Shown: one piece after another, positions 25,063-32,828 of the stretch | How the letters are laid out: the number at the start of each line of letters is the position of its first letter | Numbering within the stretch: position 1 is the first letter of the stretch | Source of the DNA: a bacterium | Lineage (GTDB): Bacteria > JAJVIF01 | DNA: 64,000 nt | Assembly (NCBI GenBank): GCA_022072165.1 | Contig: JAJVIF010000001.1 | Location: 310,001-374,000, forward strand | Reading direction: 5' to 3' | Notes under the pieces: model-generated | The model's database searches: none | The model's input: only the letters and a program-made list of their open reading frames with translations | What the model was told of the DNA's origin: nothing | Program-made: the position numbers and the translations under genes

Positions 25063-27957
25063 ATGAACGCCAGACGCGTTGGCCTCGGAGCCTTCACCTT
25101 CATCGAAATCGGTGTGCTGCTCGCCGTCCTCATTGTTCTCAATGCGCTGGCGTGCAATAACACGGTCCGCTTCGACCTCACGGAGAACCGCGAGTACACC
25201 GTCTCACCCGCGACTCGCAAGGTCCTCAGCAGCCTCGATGAGATCGTCAATGTCCGGGCCTATCTCTCCGATGATCTTCCGGCGGACTATCTGCCCCTGC
25301 GGACCGAAATCTACGACCAGCTCCGGACTTTCGAGGAACTGGCGAACGACAACTTCCGGCTCACCATCGTTGAGAAAATCGATCCCGCGAAAGAGATGCT
25401 CGACATCAAGGGTATCCAGCCGATCAACTTCACCGTCCGCAAGGAAGGGGAGTCCACTGAGAAGCGCGGCTTCATGGGGATTTTCCTGGAGCGGGTGAAT
25501 AAGACCGATGCCCTGCCTGTGGTCCTCTCCACCGAAAGCCTGGAATACGACCTCATTTCGGCCATCGTCCGGCTCTCCAAGAAAGAATCCGACACCGGAA
25601 AAATCTCCATCACGCAGGGGAATGGCGAGCCGGATATGGAGTCCCCGGAGGGTGTGCAGCAGTTCGTAAAAGACCTGCGAGCCGCCAAGTACACGGTCTA
25701 TCCCACGACGCTTGATGACAAAACCGAAATCCCCAGCACGGCCCGAACCCTGCTGGTGCAGTCGCCGACCAAACTGACTGACTTCGACAAGTACCAGATC
25801 GATCAGTTCCTCTTGCGAGGGGGCAATCTGGTCGTCACGATTGATCGCTGGGAACTGCCTCGCAACGAACAGGGACAGCCGGAACTCAACGGGAAGCCGA
25901 CCATTCGCAATTTCGCCGCGGCAGACCTGCTGGAGTTCTACGGCGTCCGGGCAGAAGCCAAGGTCATCGGCGACCCCTCTTCGGAGGCAGCGCAGTACCA
26001 GACTGGACGCATCATCAACAACCATCCATATCCCCTCTGGATCCGGGTGAATCAGAACAATCTTTCTGACAAAAACCCCGCCGTCAGTAAGCTGGAAGCG
26101 GTGGGATTCCCCTGGGCCAATCCTCTGCGGCTCATCGATGACAACATCAAGCAACATCCGGATGTCGAGGTCGACATCCTGGCGCAGTCGACCCCTGCCG
26201 CCTGGGCGGTCGCGCCTGATGATGATGAGTTCCGGGGCCTCGGTCCCTGGGACTACAAAGACTTCGCCTCCATTCGTCCGGACAACGTGCAGTACCCGCT
26301 GGCGGTGGAACTCACCGGTACGTTTAAGAGCTTCTTTGCCGGAAAGCCTGATCCGGTGGGCGAGCGAACGGTCTCGCAGGATCGCCCCCGCCTGGATCAA
26401 TCGGAAAAGCCCGGGCGCATCATCGTGATCGGAACCGGGAAATGGCTCACCGGACCGGAACAGGTCGGCTGGTGGGCGCAGTTCCGCACCAACCAGATCT
26501 TCATGTACAACCTCATGGACTACCTGAATCTGGGCGATGAGCTCCTCGGGCTCCGGAGTCGCCAGATCAAAGTCCGTCCCCTGGAAAAGCAGTGGGTTCC
26601 TGAGAATCAGGTGAAGGAGCGTCGGCTGACCCCGCAGGATGAGAACACCATCACGCTGCTGAACATCCTGCTCATGCCGGGCCTGTTGGTGCTGTTCGCC
26701 ATGAGCGCCTTTACGCTGAAGGCCCGCCGCAAGCAGTCCTATGAGTCCCGTATGCGCTCCGAACTCGCCCTGGACAGCCAGCTGACCGCAGCCGAACGGG
26801 CTGAAATGGCACTCTCTGCCGAAGATCGTGGCGGCTTCAGGCTGCCCCTCGGTTCCGTGGCTGCGCTGTTGCTCGCCTTTGCCGGGATTCTCGGCCTGGT
26901 CATGTGGCAGCTGAAAACCGAGCGGAGTCAGCGGGAAGCGATTCTGGGCGAAGAGGCCTCAGCCCTCTTCCCCGACTTCGCGAAGTCCGACATCGAGAAG
27001 ATCGAAATCTGGGAGATTCTCGGCAAGTACGTCATCCAAAAGAGTGGTGATAACTGGATGATCGGCCATGTCGGGTACACCCCCGACAAGTCGGAGGAGG
27101 AGCGGGGCGCGGCAATGCCCACCGACTTTGCCCTCGCCGACTCCCGCGCCATTGAAGCCGTCCTGACCGGAACCGAGCAGATGCAGACCGGGGTGCTGAT
27201 CACCCGCAATGATGTCAACGCGGTGCAGGCCTATGTTGGACGCATCGGTTCGGAGTACCGCATGTTCGACTCCAAGGGCCGACTGGTCGCGAAGTTCGTC
27301 GTGGGCAAGAACACCGATGACTTCACCGGTACCTACGTCCAGGTTCGTCCGCCAGAGCAGAGCGAGAACTTCGCGGTCTACAAGGTCCCCGGATACCTGG
27401 AGCCGACCTTTAAGAAGAAGTCGGTGCTGGACTGGTGGGATCGCAAGCTCTTCGCCATGAAGCCCGAGAGCATCCAGCGCATCACGGTTACCAGACCCGG
27501 ACAGCCCCGCCTCGTGGTGGAGAAGGCCGCCACCGGCTGGCGTCTCGCAGAGCCCGCCGGCTGGACCGCCGACAGCGCGAAGCTCGCGGACTGGATGGAT
27601 GCCGTGGCTGGCCTGGAAGTCGACAGCTGGCTCGAGCAGTACATGCAGTTCGAGCTGCAGCAGAATCCTCCCAACTGGGATGCCGCGGAGTACACGATTT
27701 CGGTCCTGCCGGTGGGAGCGACTGATCCGATTCCGACGCTGCGAATCACGACCGCCGACATGGAGCGGATTGGAGCGAAGAATCTCGCCCGGGTCGGGGA
27801 GGGGATCATCTTCCACGTCAAGGAGTCCGACTTGCGCCGGCTCTCCGCGACTGCCGCGGACTTCCAGGCCGAGTCGGCAGCGCCTCCTGCCACTGCGGAT
27901 CCGGCGGAGGTTGCTCCCGACGAGACTACGACAGATGAATCCGCGACCCCGGAGTAG
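25063..27957 (+). CDS. GldG-type ABC accessory protein fused to DUF4340 domain
   Basis: A 964-residue protein that combines two modules usually encoded by separate neighbouring genes. Residues about 10-30 are a membrane segment; 35-520 form the extracytoplasmic GldG/IFT52-like domain (RFDLTENREYTVSPATRKVL, then the ITQGNGEPD region and a FLLRGGNLVVTID segment). A second membrane helix at about 531-551 is typical of GldG ends. A third at about 596-620 then leads into a DUF4340 domain (about 637-930: KSDIEKIEIWEILGKYVIQK, DNWMIG, and the later WRLAEPAG). The tail is acidic and Ala/Pro-rich. The start has a GGAGG site. The cargo of the transporter is unknown. Confidence 0.88.
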   Translation: MNARRVGLGAFTFIEIGVLLAVLIVLNALACNNTVRFDLTENREYTVSPATRKVLSSLDEIVNVRAYLSDDLPADYLPLRTEIYDQLRTFEELANDNFRLTIVEKIDPAKEMLDIKGIQPINFTVRKEGESTEKRGFMGIFLERVNKTDALPVVLSTESLEYDLISAIVRLSKKESDTGKISITQGNGEPDMESPEGVQQFVKDLRAAKYTVYPTTLDDKTEIPSTARTLLVQSPTKLTDFDKYQIDQFLLRGGNLVVTIDRWELPRNEQGQPELNGKPTIRNFAAADLLEFYGVRAEAKVIGDPSSEAAQYQTGRIINNHPYPLWIRVNQNNLSDKNPAVSKLEAVGFPWANPLRLIDDNIKQHPDVEVDILAQSTPAAWAVAPDDDEFRGLGPWDYKDFASIRPDNVQYPLAVELTGTFKSFFAGKPDPVGERTVSQDRPRLDQSEKPGRIIVIGTGKWLTGPEQVGWWAQFRTNQIFMYNLMDYLNLGDELLGLRSRQIKVRPLEKQWVPENQVKERRLTPQDENTITLLNILLMPGLLVLFAMSAFTLKARRKQSYESRMRSELALDSQLTAAERAEMALSAEDRGGFRLPLGSVAALLLAFAGILGLVMWQLKTERSQREAILGEEASALFPDFAKSDIEKIEIWEILGKYVIQKSGDNWMIGHVGYTPDKSEEERGAAMPTDFALADSRAIEAVLTGTEQMQTGVLITRNDVNAVQAYVGRIGSEYRMFDSKGRLVAKFVVGKNTDDFTGTYVQVRPPEQSENFAVYKVPGYLEPTFKKKSVLDWWDRKLFAMKPESIQRITVTRPGQPRLVVEKAATGWRLAEPAGWTADSAKLADWMDAVAGLEVDSWLEQYMQFELQQNPPNWDAAEYTISVLPVGATDPIPTLRITTADMERIGAKNLARVGEGIIFHVKESDLRRLSATAADFQAESAAPPATADPAEVAPDETTTDESATPE

Positions 27958-27987
27958 GGGACACTGACCGGGCTACCGCGAACACAA

Positions 27988-28014
27988 AACCCCCCGTGCA
28001 CTGCACGGGGGGTT
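27988..28014 (-). terminator. terminator hairpin, best oriented for the tRNA-Thr transcript
   Basis: A stem of AACCCCCC plus GTGC (from 27988) pairs with GCAC plus GGGGGGTT (to 28014), around a 3-nt loop. On the minus strand the 3' arm runs into TTTTGTGTT, so it should stop the tRNA-Thr transcript 10 nt after its CCA. On the plus strand the following bases are TTCGTG, but the hairpin may still help end the ABC operon 30 bp after its stop. Confidence 0.75.
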
Positions 28015-28023
28015 CGTGAATCC

Positions 28024-28099
28024 TGGAGCCGATGAGCGGATTTGAACCGCTGACCTACGCATTACGAGTGCGTTGCTCTACCAGCTGAGCTACATCGGC
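28024..28099 (-). tRNA. tRNA-Thr (anticodon CGT)
   Basis: A complete cloverleaf on the minus strand. The acceptor stem is GCCGATG/CATCGGC, the anticodon stem ACGCA/TGCGT encloses CTCGTAA (anticodon CGT, reading ACG), and the T arm is AGCGG/CCGCT. The discriminator is T and CCA is encoded. Confidence 0.96.
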
Positions 28100-28166
28100 A
28101 CAAGGGGTGAGTGTACCGTTACCCGCCCGCCCTTCCAAGAGGCAATGACGGGCTTTTGCCTGCACG

Positions 28167-28682
28167 CTACTGGTCGAGCGTGCACTCCCAGGTGCCGGTC
28201 CGGACGGTTTCCACCACGCTCCCGCTGCCATTGACGACCCGCAGGGTCGCGGTCCCATTGGCGGCATCCGGATCGTCGGTGAAGGCTCCCTCGATGAGGA
28301 TTTCCAGCCGGTTGCCAGCCGACAGTTGCTCAGCAGAGACTTCCGGGTAGCAGGCTGCCGAGTTCAACCGCTTCGCCGGGAATGGGACCGTCCCATCATC
28401 GGCGGGGGCCAGCAGCCCGTAATCCAGATCAATGACACAGCCTTCCGCCGTCTCCAGCCTGAGGGTCCAGCGCACTGCATCCGGACGTCCCGGAGAAGCC
28501 GGATTCTGGAAGACAGACCAGAACATGGTCTGGGTCCCGGCATCAGATGCCCAGACAAGATTGCCTCGCCAGGCTCCCTCGATCCCGACATTGCCACCAC
28601 CGCCACATCCTGAAACCAGGAGCAGCACCAGGGGGAGCAGGCAGGTCAGTACGGTGAGTCGGAACCGGTGCACGAGTGACAT
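28167..28682 (-). CDS. lipoprotein of unknown function
   Basis: A 171-residue protein with a classical lipoprotein signal (hydrophobic 10-23, lipobox LVSGC) followed by a Gly-rich spacer. The mature part is beta-rich, starts with EGAWRGNLVWAS (as in small extracytoplasmic barrel or lipocalin-like domains, which I cannot confirm), and has several cysteines (EGCVID, SAACYP, WECTLD) that could form disulphides outside the membrane. AGAGG upstream of ATG 28682 may be the ribosome site. It is 25 bp downstream of meaB on the same strand, possibly cotranscribed. Confidence 0.75.
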   Translation of the reverse strand: MSLVHRFRLTVLTCLLPLVLLLVSGCGGGGNVGIEGAWRGNLVWASDAGTQTMFWSVFQNPASPGRPDAVRWTLRLETAEGCVIDLDYGLLAPADDGTVPFPAKRLNSAACYPEVSAEQLSAGNRLEILIEGAFTDDPDAANGTATLRVVNGSGSVVETVRTGTWECTLDQ

Positions 28683-28707
28683 AGCGTGGACCTCTCAGGA
28701 GGCGGGA

Positions 28708-29703
28708 TCAGTGACTGTCAGGCAGAACGGCGGCGAGCCATTCGGTCGCGATTGTATAGGGATCGATCTGCCGCGTCGCCAGTGCGCTCCAACGGTCTGC
28801 TCCGGGGGCGGCACTATCGAGCCGTGCGCCGAACGAGACCCGTAGCTCGGCTTCCGCGAGTTGCCGTACTAATCGCTGGCGCTGGGTTGCACGGAGCTGC
28901 TCCAGGCTGCCGGTGGAAGCCGCGACGGCAAACCAGGACTCCAGGCTGGACCAGAGCGCTTCCAGCCCGGTCGACTCGCTGGCGGACGTGAGCAGGATGG
29001 GCGGGACCGGACGGCTCGCATCACGCCCCGCTGCTGTCGCGATTTCCAGGGCCCCCTCGAGGTGATCCCTGAGCGCCAGGGCACCCGGACGATCCGCTTT
29101 GTTGATGACATACAGATCAGCCATTTCCAGCAGCCCCGCCTTCAGCATCTGCACCGCATCCCCTGACTCCGGATTCAGCACCACCACGAGGCAATCGACC
29201 GTATCCGCGATGTCCGTCCCAATCTGTCCCACCCCGACAGTTTCTACCAGCACCCGATCAAAGCCGACGGCATCGAGGAGGCTCACACAATCGCGGGTTC
29301 CGGCGGCGAGTCCCCCGAGGCTCCCCCGGCTAGCCATGCTTCGGAGAAACAGATTGTCCGCCGTCTGATGCACCGACCAGCGAATCCGGTCGCCGAGGAT
29401 CGCACCACCGGTCAGCGGCGACGTGGGATCCACTGCCACCAGGGCAGTCCGTTGCTGTGTCGACGCGCGAAAGTGGGTGAGGGCGTGATGCAACAGGCTC
29501 GATTTGCCAGATCCCGGCGGACCCGTGAATCCGATGCGCTGACTCCGGCCACCCGCAGGGTCCAGATGTTGCAGCAGCTGTCGGGCTGCCCCTCCACCAG
29601 CCTCCACCACCGAGCAGAGACGGCCCAGCGACCGGGGGTCCCCTTCGCGCGCCCCTTCCAGCAGCAGCAACAGCGATCCGGGCAGGGGGGCCGACTCGGG
29701 CAC
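28708..29703 (-). CDS. meaB: MeaB/ArgK-type G3E GTPase, B12-enzyme chaperone
   Basis: A 331-residue GTPase that in known systems protects adenosylcobalamin-dependent mutases and gates delivery of the cofactor by the adenosyltransferase. Motifs in order: P-loop GFTGPPGSGKSSLLHHAL (about 58-75), VAVDPTSPLTGGAILGDRIR (family signature, about 89-108), ETVGVGQ (about 154-160) and NKAD (about 200-203). A C-terminal helical dimerisation part follows. GTG 29703 overlaps the stop of the upstream CobA-like gene by one base (TAGTG), so both are translated together, as expected for B12 trafficking partners. No mutase gene lies in this window. Confidence 0.92.
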   Translation of the reverse strand: MPESAPLPGSLLLLLEGAREGDPRSLGRLCSVVEAGGGAARQLLQHLDPAGGRSQRIGFTGPPGSGKSSLLHHALTHFRASTQQRTALVAVDPTSPLTGGAILGDRIRWSVHQTADNLFLRSMASRGSLGGLAAGTRDCVSLLDAVGFDRVLVETVGVGQIGTDIADTVDCLVVVLNPESGDAVQMLKAGLLEMADLYVINKADRPGALALRDHLEGALEIATAAGRDASRPVPPILLTSASESTGLEALWSSLESWFAVAASTGSLEQLRATQRQRLVRQLAEAELRVSFGARLDSAAPGADRWSALATRQIDPYTIATEWLAAVLPDSH

Positions 29704-30239
29704 TAGCGGTCAAATCCCTTACGGGGCTCCTGCGTCTGGAGGTGATGCCGCGGACAGTCGAAACGAATCAGCGTGTGGGCGAATGCCTGGATCTGCTCCG
29801 GGCAGGCAGTCCCGGTGAGCGTGACATGCATGTAATCAGGCCGCTCTATGAGCAGCTGCTCGAGGTCTTCCCAGGAGAGCATCCCCCGGTCGCAGCAGGT
29901 GAGGATCTCATCGAGGACGATCAGGTCGTACTCCCGCGACTGCCAGCTCTCCCGGGTCAGCTTCAGTCCACGCTCGACTTTGTGCTGGATTTCGTCTGCA
30001 GGAGGCTGGACACCGTAGTCCACCGCCGGGCGCATGGGAAAGAGATCGATAAACTCCTCCAGGCCCGCCAGCCCGAACTCCTCGCCCTGGTAGTCCGGCG
30101 ATTTCAGGAACCAGACCGCCAGGACCTTCATGCGTCGGCCGGCTAGCCGGACACACTGTCCAATCCCAGCGAATGAGGTCTCCGGCGGGGAGCCGTAATA
30201 GATCGAGACGATGCCGGGGAGATCGGACTCGCTGCGCAT
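29703..30239 (-). CDS. CobA/BtuR-family corrinoid adenosyltransferase homologue lacking the P-loop
   Basis: A 178-residue protein collinear with CobA/CobO/BtuR ATP:corrinoid adenosyltransferases: GIVSIYYG at the start, RLAGRRMKVLAVWFLKS, YDLIVLDEIL, VTLTGTACPEQI, and the C-terminal GFDR. The nucleotide-binding loop is lost. Where BtuR has GNGKGKTTAAFG this protein has GSPPETSFAGIG (residues 16-27), so the P-loop lysine is absent. Catalysis by the usual mechanism is therefore unlikely. Overlap with meaB suggests a B12-binding, sensing or scaffold role (inference). ATG 30239 lies 6 nt after a TAGAAT hexamer, a leaderless-type start, divergent from the repressor gene. Confidence 0.8.
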   Translation of the reverse strand: MRSESDLPGIVSIYYGSPPETSFAGIGQCVRLAGRRMKVLAVWFLKSPDYQGEEFGLAGLEEFIDLFPMRPAVDYGVQPPADEIQHKVERGLKLTRESWQSREYDLIVLDEILTCCDRGMLSWEDLEQLLIERPDYMHVTLTGTACPEQIQAFAHTLIRFDCPRHHLQTQEPRKGFDR

Positions 30240-30245
30240 CGGTGC

Positions 30246-30251
30246 ATTCTA
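30246..30251 (-). promoter_or_regulatory. TANNNT -10 element of the CobA-like/meaB operon
   Basis: TAGAAT on the minus strand sits 6 nt before ATG 30239. The gap to the divergent repressor gene is only 78 bp, so the repressor's operator could influence this operon too. Confidence 0.45.
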
Positions 30252-30278
30252 ACCCGCTCATCTCGTCGTCCTCTGCCT

Positions 30279-30309
30279 ATTGTCCTGCGACAATGAAAAC
30301 GAGTACGCT
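30279..30309 (+). promoter_or_regulatory. operator palindrome and promoter of the LexA-like repressor
   Basis: A perfect inverted repeat ATTGTC (30279-30284), CTGC, GACAAT (30289-30294) overlaps a -35-like TTGTCC (30281-30286). TACGCT (30304-30309) follows at a 17-bp spacing and lies 8 nt before ATG 30318. The arrangement suggests autorepression. Confidence 0.6.
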
Positions 30310-30317
30310 TTCCCCCT

Positions 30318-31157
30318 ATGGGTCCCGCAGACCTCAGCCCCTTCGGTCTCACCCTGCAGCTCCTCCGTCAACAGCAGGAGTTGTCGCTCAATGCCCTCGG
30401 ACGCCTGGCCGGGGTGGATCCGGCCTACCTCTGGCGGCTTGAGCGGGGAGAGAAGCAGGACCCCTCTCTGAGCGTGGTCCGACGTATCGCCATTGGGCTG
30501 GGGATGTCGCCACAGGCGTTTCTCAGTCGGCTGTTCCAGGTAGAAGCCGCCATCGAGGCGGGCAAACCGCTGTCACTCGATGCCACAGCTTTGATAACTC
30601 CTGAGGCGGACGCCGACACCCTGATTTTTGCCGAAGTGCTCAGCGAACGGGAACAGAAGGCCGCGCTCCGACAGCAACTCGCCGACTCCTGGCCCCGGCT
30701 GCTCCCGCTGGCAGCCACGCAGGGCAAGGGACGTCGTACGGTGCCGATCCTGGGGCGCATTGCAGCAGGTCTGCCGCTGCGGGTAGAAGACGCTGAGGCG
30801 GTCGGGACTCTCACGATCCAGTCCGCTGGATTACCGGCAGACCCGGATCTCTTCGCACTGGAAGTCGATGGAGACTCCTTGCTGGGGGACAACATTCGCC
30901 CAGGCGACCTGGTCCTCTGCTCGCCCCGGCTGGTCCCGGACCTCACCTCGGGCCAGGTCGGAGTTTGCCGTCTCTATGGCGCGGATCTGACCCTCAAGCA
31001 TGTGTATCGCACGCCGGCAGGGGTCCTGCTGCGGGCATCCAATCCAGCCTATCCGGATCTGGAGGTGCCAGATCAGGACATCGACATCCTGGCGGTCGTC
31101 TTGCGCGCGCTGCCGCCACCTGAGGAGACGCCACAGGAGGAAGACGGGGTAGACTAG
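30318..31157 (+). CDS. XRE-family repressor with LexA/CI-type self-cleavage domain
   Basis: A 279-residue cytosolic regulator. Residues 9-70 are an XRE helix-turn-helix (SLNALGRLAGVDPAYLWRLERGE), 71-135 a linker and 142-265 an S24 peptidase domain. The expected autoproteolysis parts are in place: cleavage site Ala150-Gly151 (GRIAAGLP), catalytic Ser187 (VDGDSLLGDNIRPGD) and Lys227 (TLKHVY), with spacing close to LexA. Such proteins are cleaved after RecA activation in DNA damage. A perfect palindrome over its own promoter is the probable binding site. Phage CI-like repressors look similar, but no other phage gene is nearby, so a chromosomal stress regulator is favoured. The C-terminus is acidic. 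Confidence 0.88.
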   Translation: MGPADLSPFGLTLQLLRQQQELSLNALGRLAGVDPAYLWRLERGEKQDPSLSVVRRIAIGLGMSPQAFLSRLFQVEAAIEAGKPLSLDATALITPEADADTLIFAEVLSEREQKAALRQQLADSWPRLLPLAATQGKGRRTVPILGRIAAGLPLRVEDAEAVGTLTIQSAGLPADPDLFALEVDGDSLLGDNIRPGDLVLCSPRLVPDLTSGQVGVCRLYGADLTLKHVYRTPAGVLLRASNPAYPDLEVPDQDIDILAVVLRALPPPEETPQEEDGVD

Positions 31158-31210
31158 GGGAATTCGAGGCTCGACCCCCTCGCCATCCCGCAATTGCCCC
31201 ACCCAGCGAC

Positions 31211-31657
31211 GTGCAAATCCTCGACATCATCCTCGGCAGCACAAAGTGGCTCTTCCTGATCGCGGTCCTCGCGTTCTACGCCATCGGCTGGGTCGCCTGG
31301 CGCGTGCAGAACGACTGCATCCAACGGGGGTATGGGCCGGTTGCGACCACCTTCTGGAGTGTCGGGACCCTCTTCTGTTTCTTTCCATGTTTTCCGCTGT
31401 ATGTCCTGCTGCGATCCCGGATGGGAGTCAAGACCGGTGCTCTCATCGAGGATGCCCAGACTGAGACCGCTCTGACGCTGCTCTGCATGAAGTGTGGGCA
31501 GGACACCCCCGCCGACCTGACGTCCTGCGTGCACTGTGGCCAGCCCGTAGCTTCCGGTGAGGAGAGTCCCAGGGTGGGGACGGTCGCATGTCTGGTCTGT
31601 GGTACGCAGAACCCGGTGGGAAGCCAGACTTGCGTTACGTGCGGTCAGTGGCTGTAG
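31211..31657 (+). CDS. membrane protein with two C-terminal zinc ribbons
   Basis: A 148-residue protein with two hydrophobic segments (about 12-30 and 45-68) and a cytosolic tail carrying two zinc-ribbon halves: CMKCG with CVHCG (about 92-110) and CLVCG with CVTCG (about 127-145). The layout resembles other small DUF-type zinc-ribbon membrane proteins of unknown role. Start GTG 31211 was taken from the open frame; a TAGACT hexamer overlapping the repressor stop (31150-31155) could provide a promoter. Function unknown. Confidence 0.7.
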   Translation: MQILDIILGSTKWLFLIAVLAFYAIGWVAWRVQNDCIQRGYGPVATTFWSVGTLFCFFPCFPLYVLLRSRMGVKTGALIEDAQTETALTLLCMKCGQDTPADLTSCVHCGQPVASGEESPRVGTVACLVCGTQNPVGSQTCVTCGQWL

Positions 31658-31757
31658 CTGAAAATTTCTGCGCTAACCCACCCTGACACTCCTGATATGT
31701 CACCTGGTCTCGTAAAATGGAGTGGTCCAGTTCCGCGCTTCTGCAGGACATTAAAGA

Positions 31758-31815
31758 CGTATGCAGTTCGGTTAACCCCGAACAGGCATACGCTGGCTGC
31801 CGCAGACTCTACTCT
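31758..31815 (+). promoter_or_regulatory. long imperfect palindrome ahead of a -10 element
   Basis: Arms CGTATGC (31758-31764) and GCATACG (31786-31792) enclose GTTCGG (31766-31771) and CCGAAC (31778-31783) around the loop TTAACC. The right arm ends exactly 17 bp before TACTCT (31810-31815), the presumed -10 of the M48-like gene, so the palindrome covers the -35 region. It may be an operator or an RNA hairpin if transcription starts upstream. Confidence 0.55.
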
Positions 31816-31829
31816 CGAGGTCGTAATCC

Positions 31830-32720
31830 ATGCCTGCCCCCCTGCGCTGGATCGTACTGCTCGCCCTGACCTTCGGCGCACCTTTTCTGCTGATCTCCCA
31901 GCTCGCCTGGTTGTTTGTGCGCGATGAAAGTCTGTCACGCATGATCGGTCTGGGAGTCGGTGGCGCTTACTTCCTCGCGACCTGGATCGTGGCGAGTCAG
32001 TTACCCCGGCTGTATGCGAAGTACTACGAGGCCAAGAAGATCTCCGGGAGTCAGTACCAGAACCATTTGCGCGCATATGCCCAGAGTTGTGAGAAGTTGA
32101 AGATCAGCGCACCAGAACTCCTGATCATCAACGATGGTGCGCCGATTGCGATGGGTGTCGGGCTCTCCGCCGCTGGCGGGAAGATCATTGTCACCCGGGG
32201 ACTCTTCGATGGGCTGGAGCCAGATCAGTTCCAGGCGTATCTCAATTTCATCCTCGTGCAGTTCGCGAAAGGGCACATGGCACCGATGACTTTCGGTTGC
32301 GCTGCTGCCTGGGTTGCCCTGTTGCCATTGAAAATCGCCGACATCACAGACAGTGAGCCACTGCGCGTGGTACTGACGATTATCTTCGGATGGCTGGGAG
32401 CCCTGTATCTGCAGGCGAGCGGGATGCGGTCGCAGGCGTACGAAATCGACCAGCTGGCTGGCGCGAGCCATGGCCATGGCGGTCATCTGGCGCTGGGATC
32501 GGCCCTGAACCAGGCGGATAAGGTCCTCTTCAAGTATGGACTGGAGCGGATCGACTATTCCTCTTCGCCTCTCTGGGTGGTCAATCCCCTGGGCTCAAAA
32601 GGTGTCGCTGCCATTTTCGCGACCCATTCCCCGACTCCGAAGCGGGTCAAGAAGTTGCAGCGTGCAGGCACGAAAGTTGTGGGGAAAGAAGCCGTGGCGA
32701 AGTCCAAGGGGCTTGTCTGA
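31830..32720 (+). CDS. M48 (HtpX-like) pseudo-peptidase
   Basis: A 296-residue protein with two N-terminal membrane segments (about 7-30, 37-57) and one or two more around 155-200, as in HtpX. Residues 121-152 align column for column with HtpX around its active site (VTRGLFDGLEPDQFQAYL, then AKGHM), but the HExxH zinc motif is replaced by F140-I-L-V-Q144. The third-ligand region (SR-x-RE-F-x-AD) is RSQAYEID, with the Glu also lost. The C-terminal FATHSPTPKRVKKL matches the HtpX FSTHPPT-x-RI motif. The fold is thus kept without a catalytic centre. A short leader with GAGG precedes ATG 31830. A terminator follows. Role unknown; perhaps a membrane quality-control adaptor. Confidence 0.75.
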   Translation: MPAPLRWIVLLALTFGAPFLLISQLAWLFVRDESLSRMIGLGVGGAYFLATWIVASQLPRLYAKYYEAKKISGSQYQNHLRAYAQSCEKLKISAPELLIINDGAPIAMGVGLSAAGGKIIVTRGLFDGLEPDQFQAYLNFILVQFAKGHMAPMTFGCAAAWVALLPLKIADITDSEPLRVVLTIIFGWLGALYLQASGMRSQAYEIDQLAGASHGHGGHLALGSALNQADKVLFKYGLERIDYSSSPLWVVNPLGSKGVAAIFATHSPTPKRVKKLQRAGTKVVGKEAVAKSKGLV

Positions 32721-32753
32721 TTCCTCATGCCGCCGTTGCAAAATCGCAGATCG

Positions 32754-32779
32754 CTCCCCTGTCACTACGGGGGAGTTTT
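32754..32779 (+). terminator. rho-independent terminator after M48-like gene
   Basis: Stem CTCCCC (32754-32759) with GGGGAG (32770-32775), then TTTT. It is followed directly by a TACGCT hexamer (32782-32787), the likely -10 element of the HIT gene. Confidence 0.75.
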
Positions 32780-32828
32780 GCTACGCTCATGGCAGTTCCC
32801 CATACCCAAACACTCAGTGAGAGCGACC

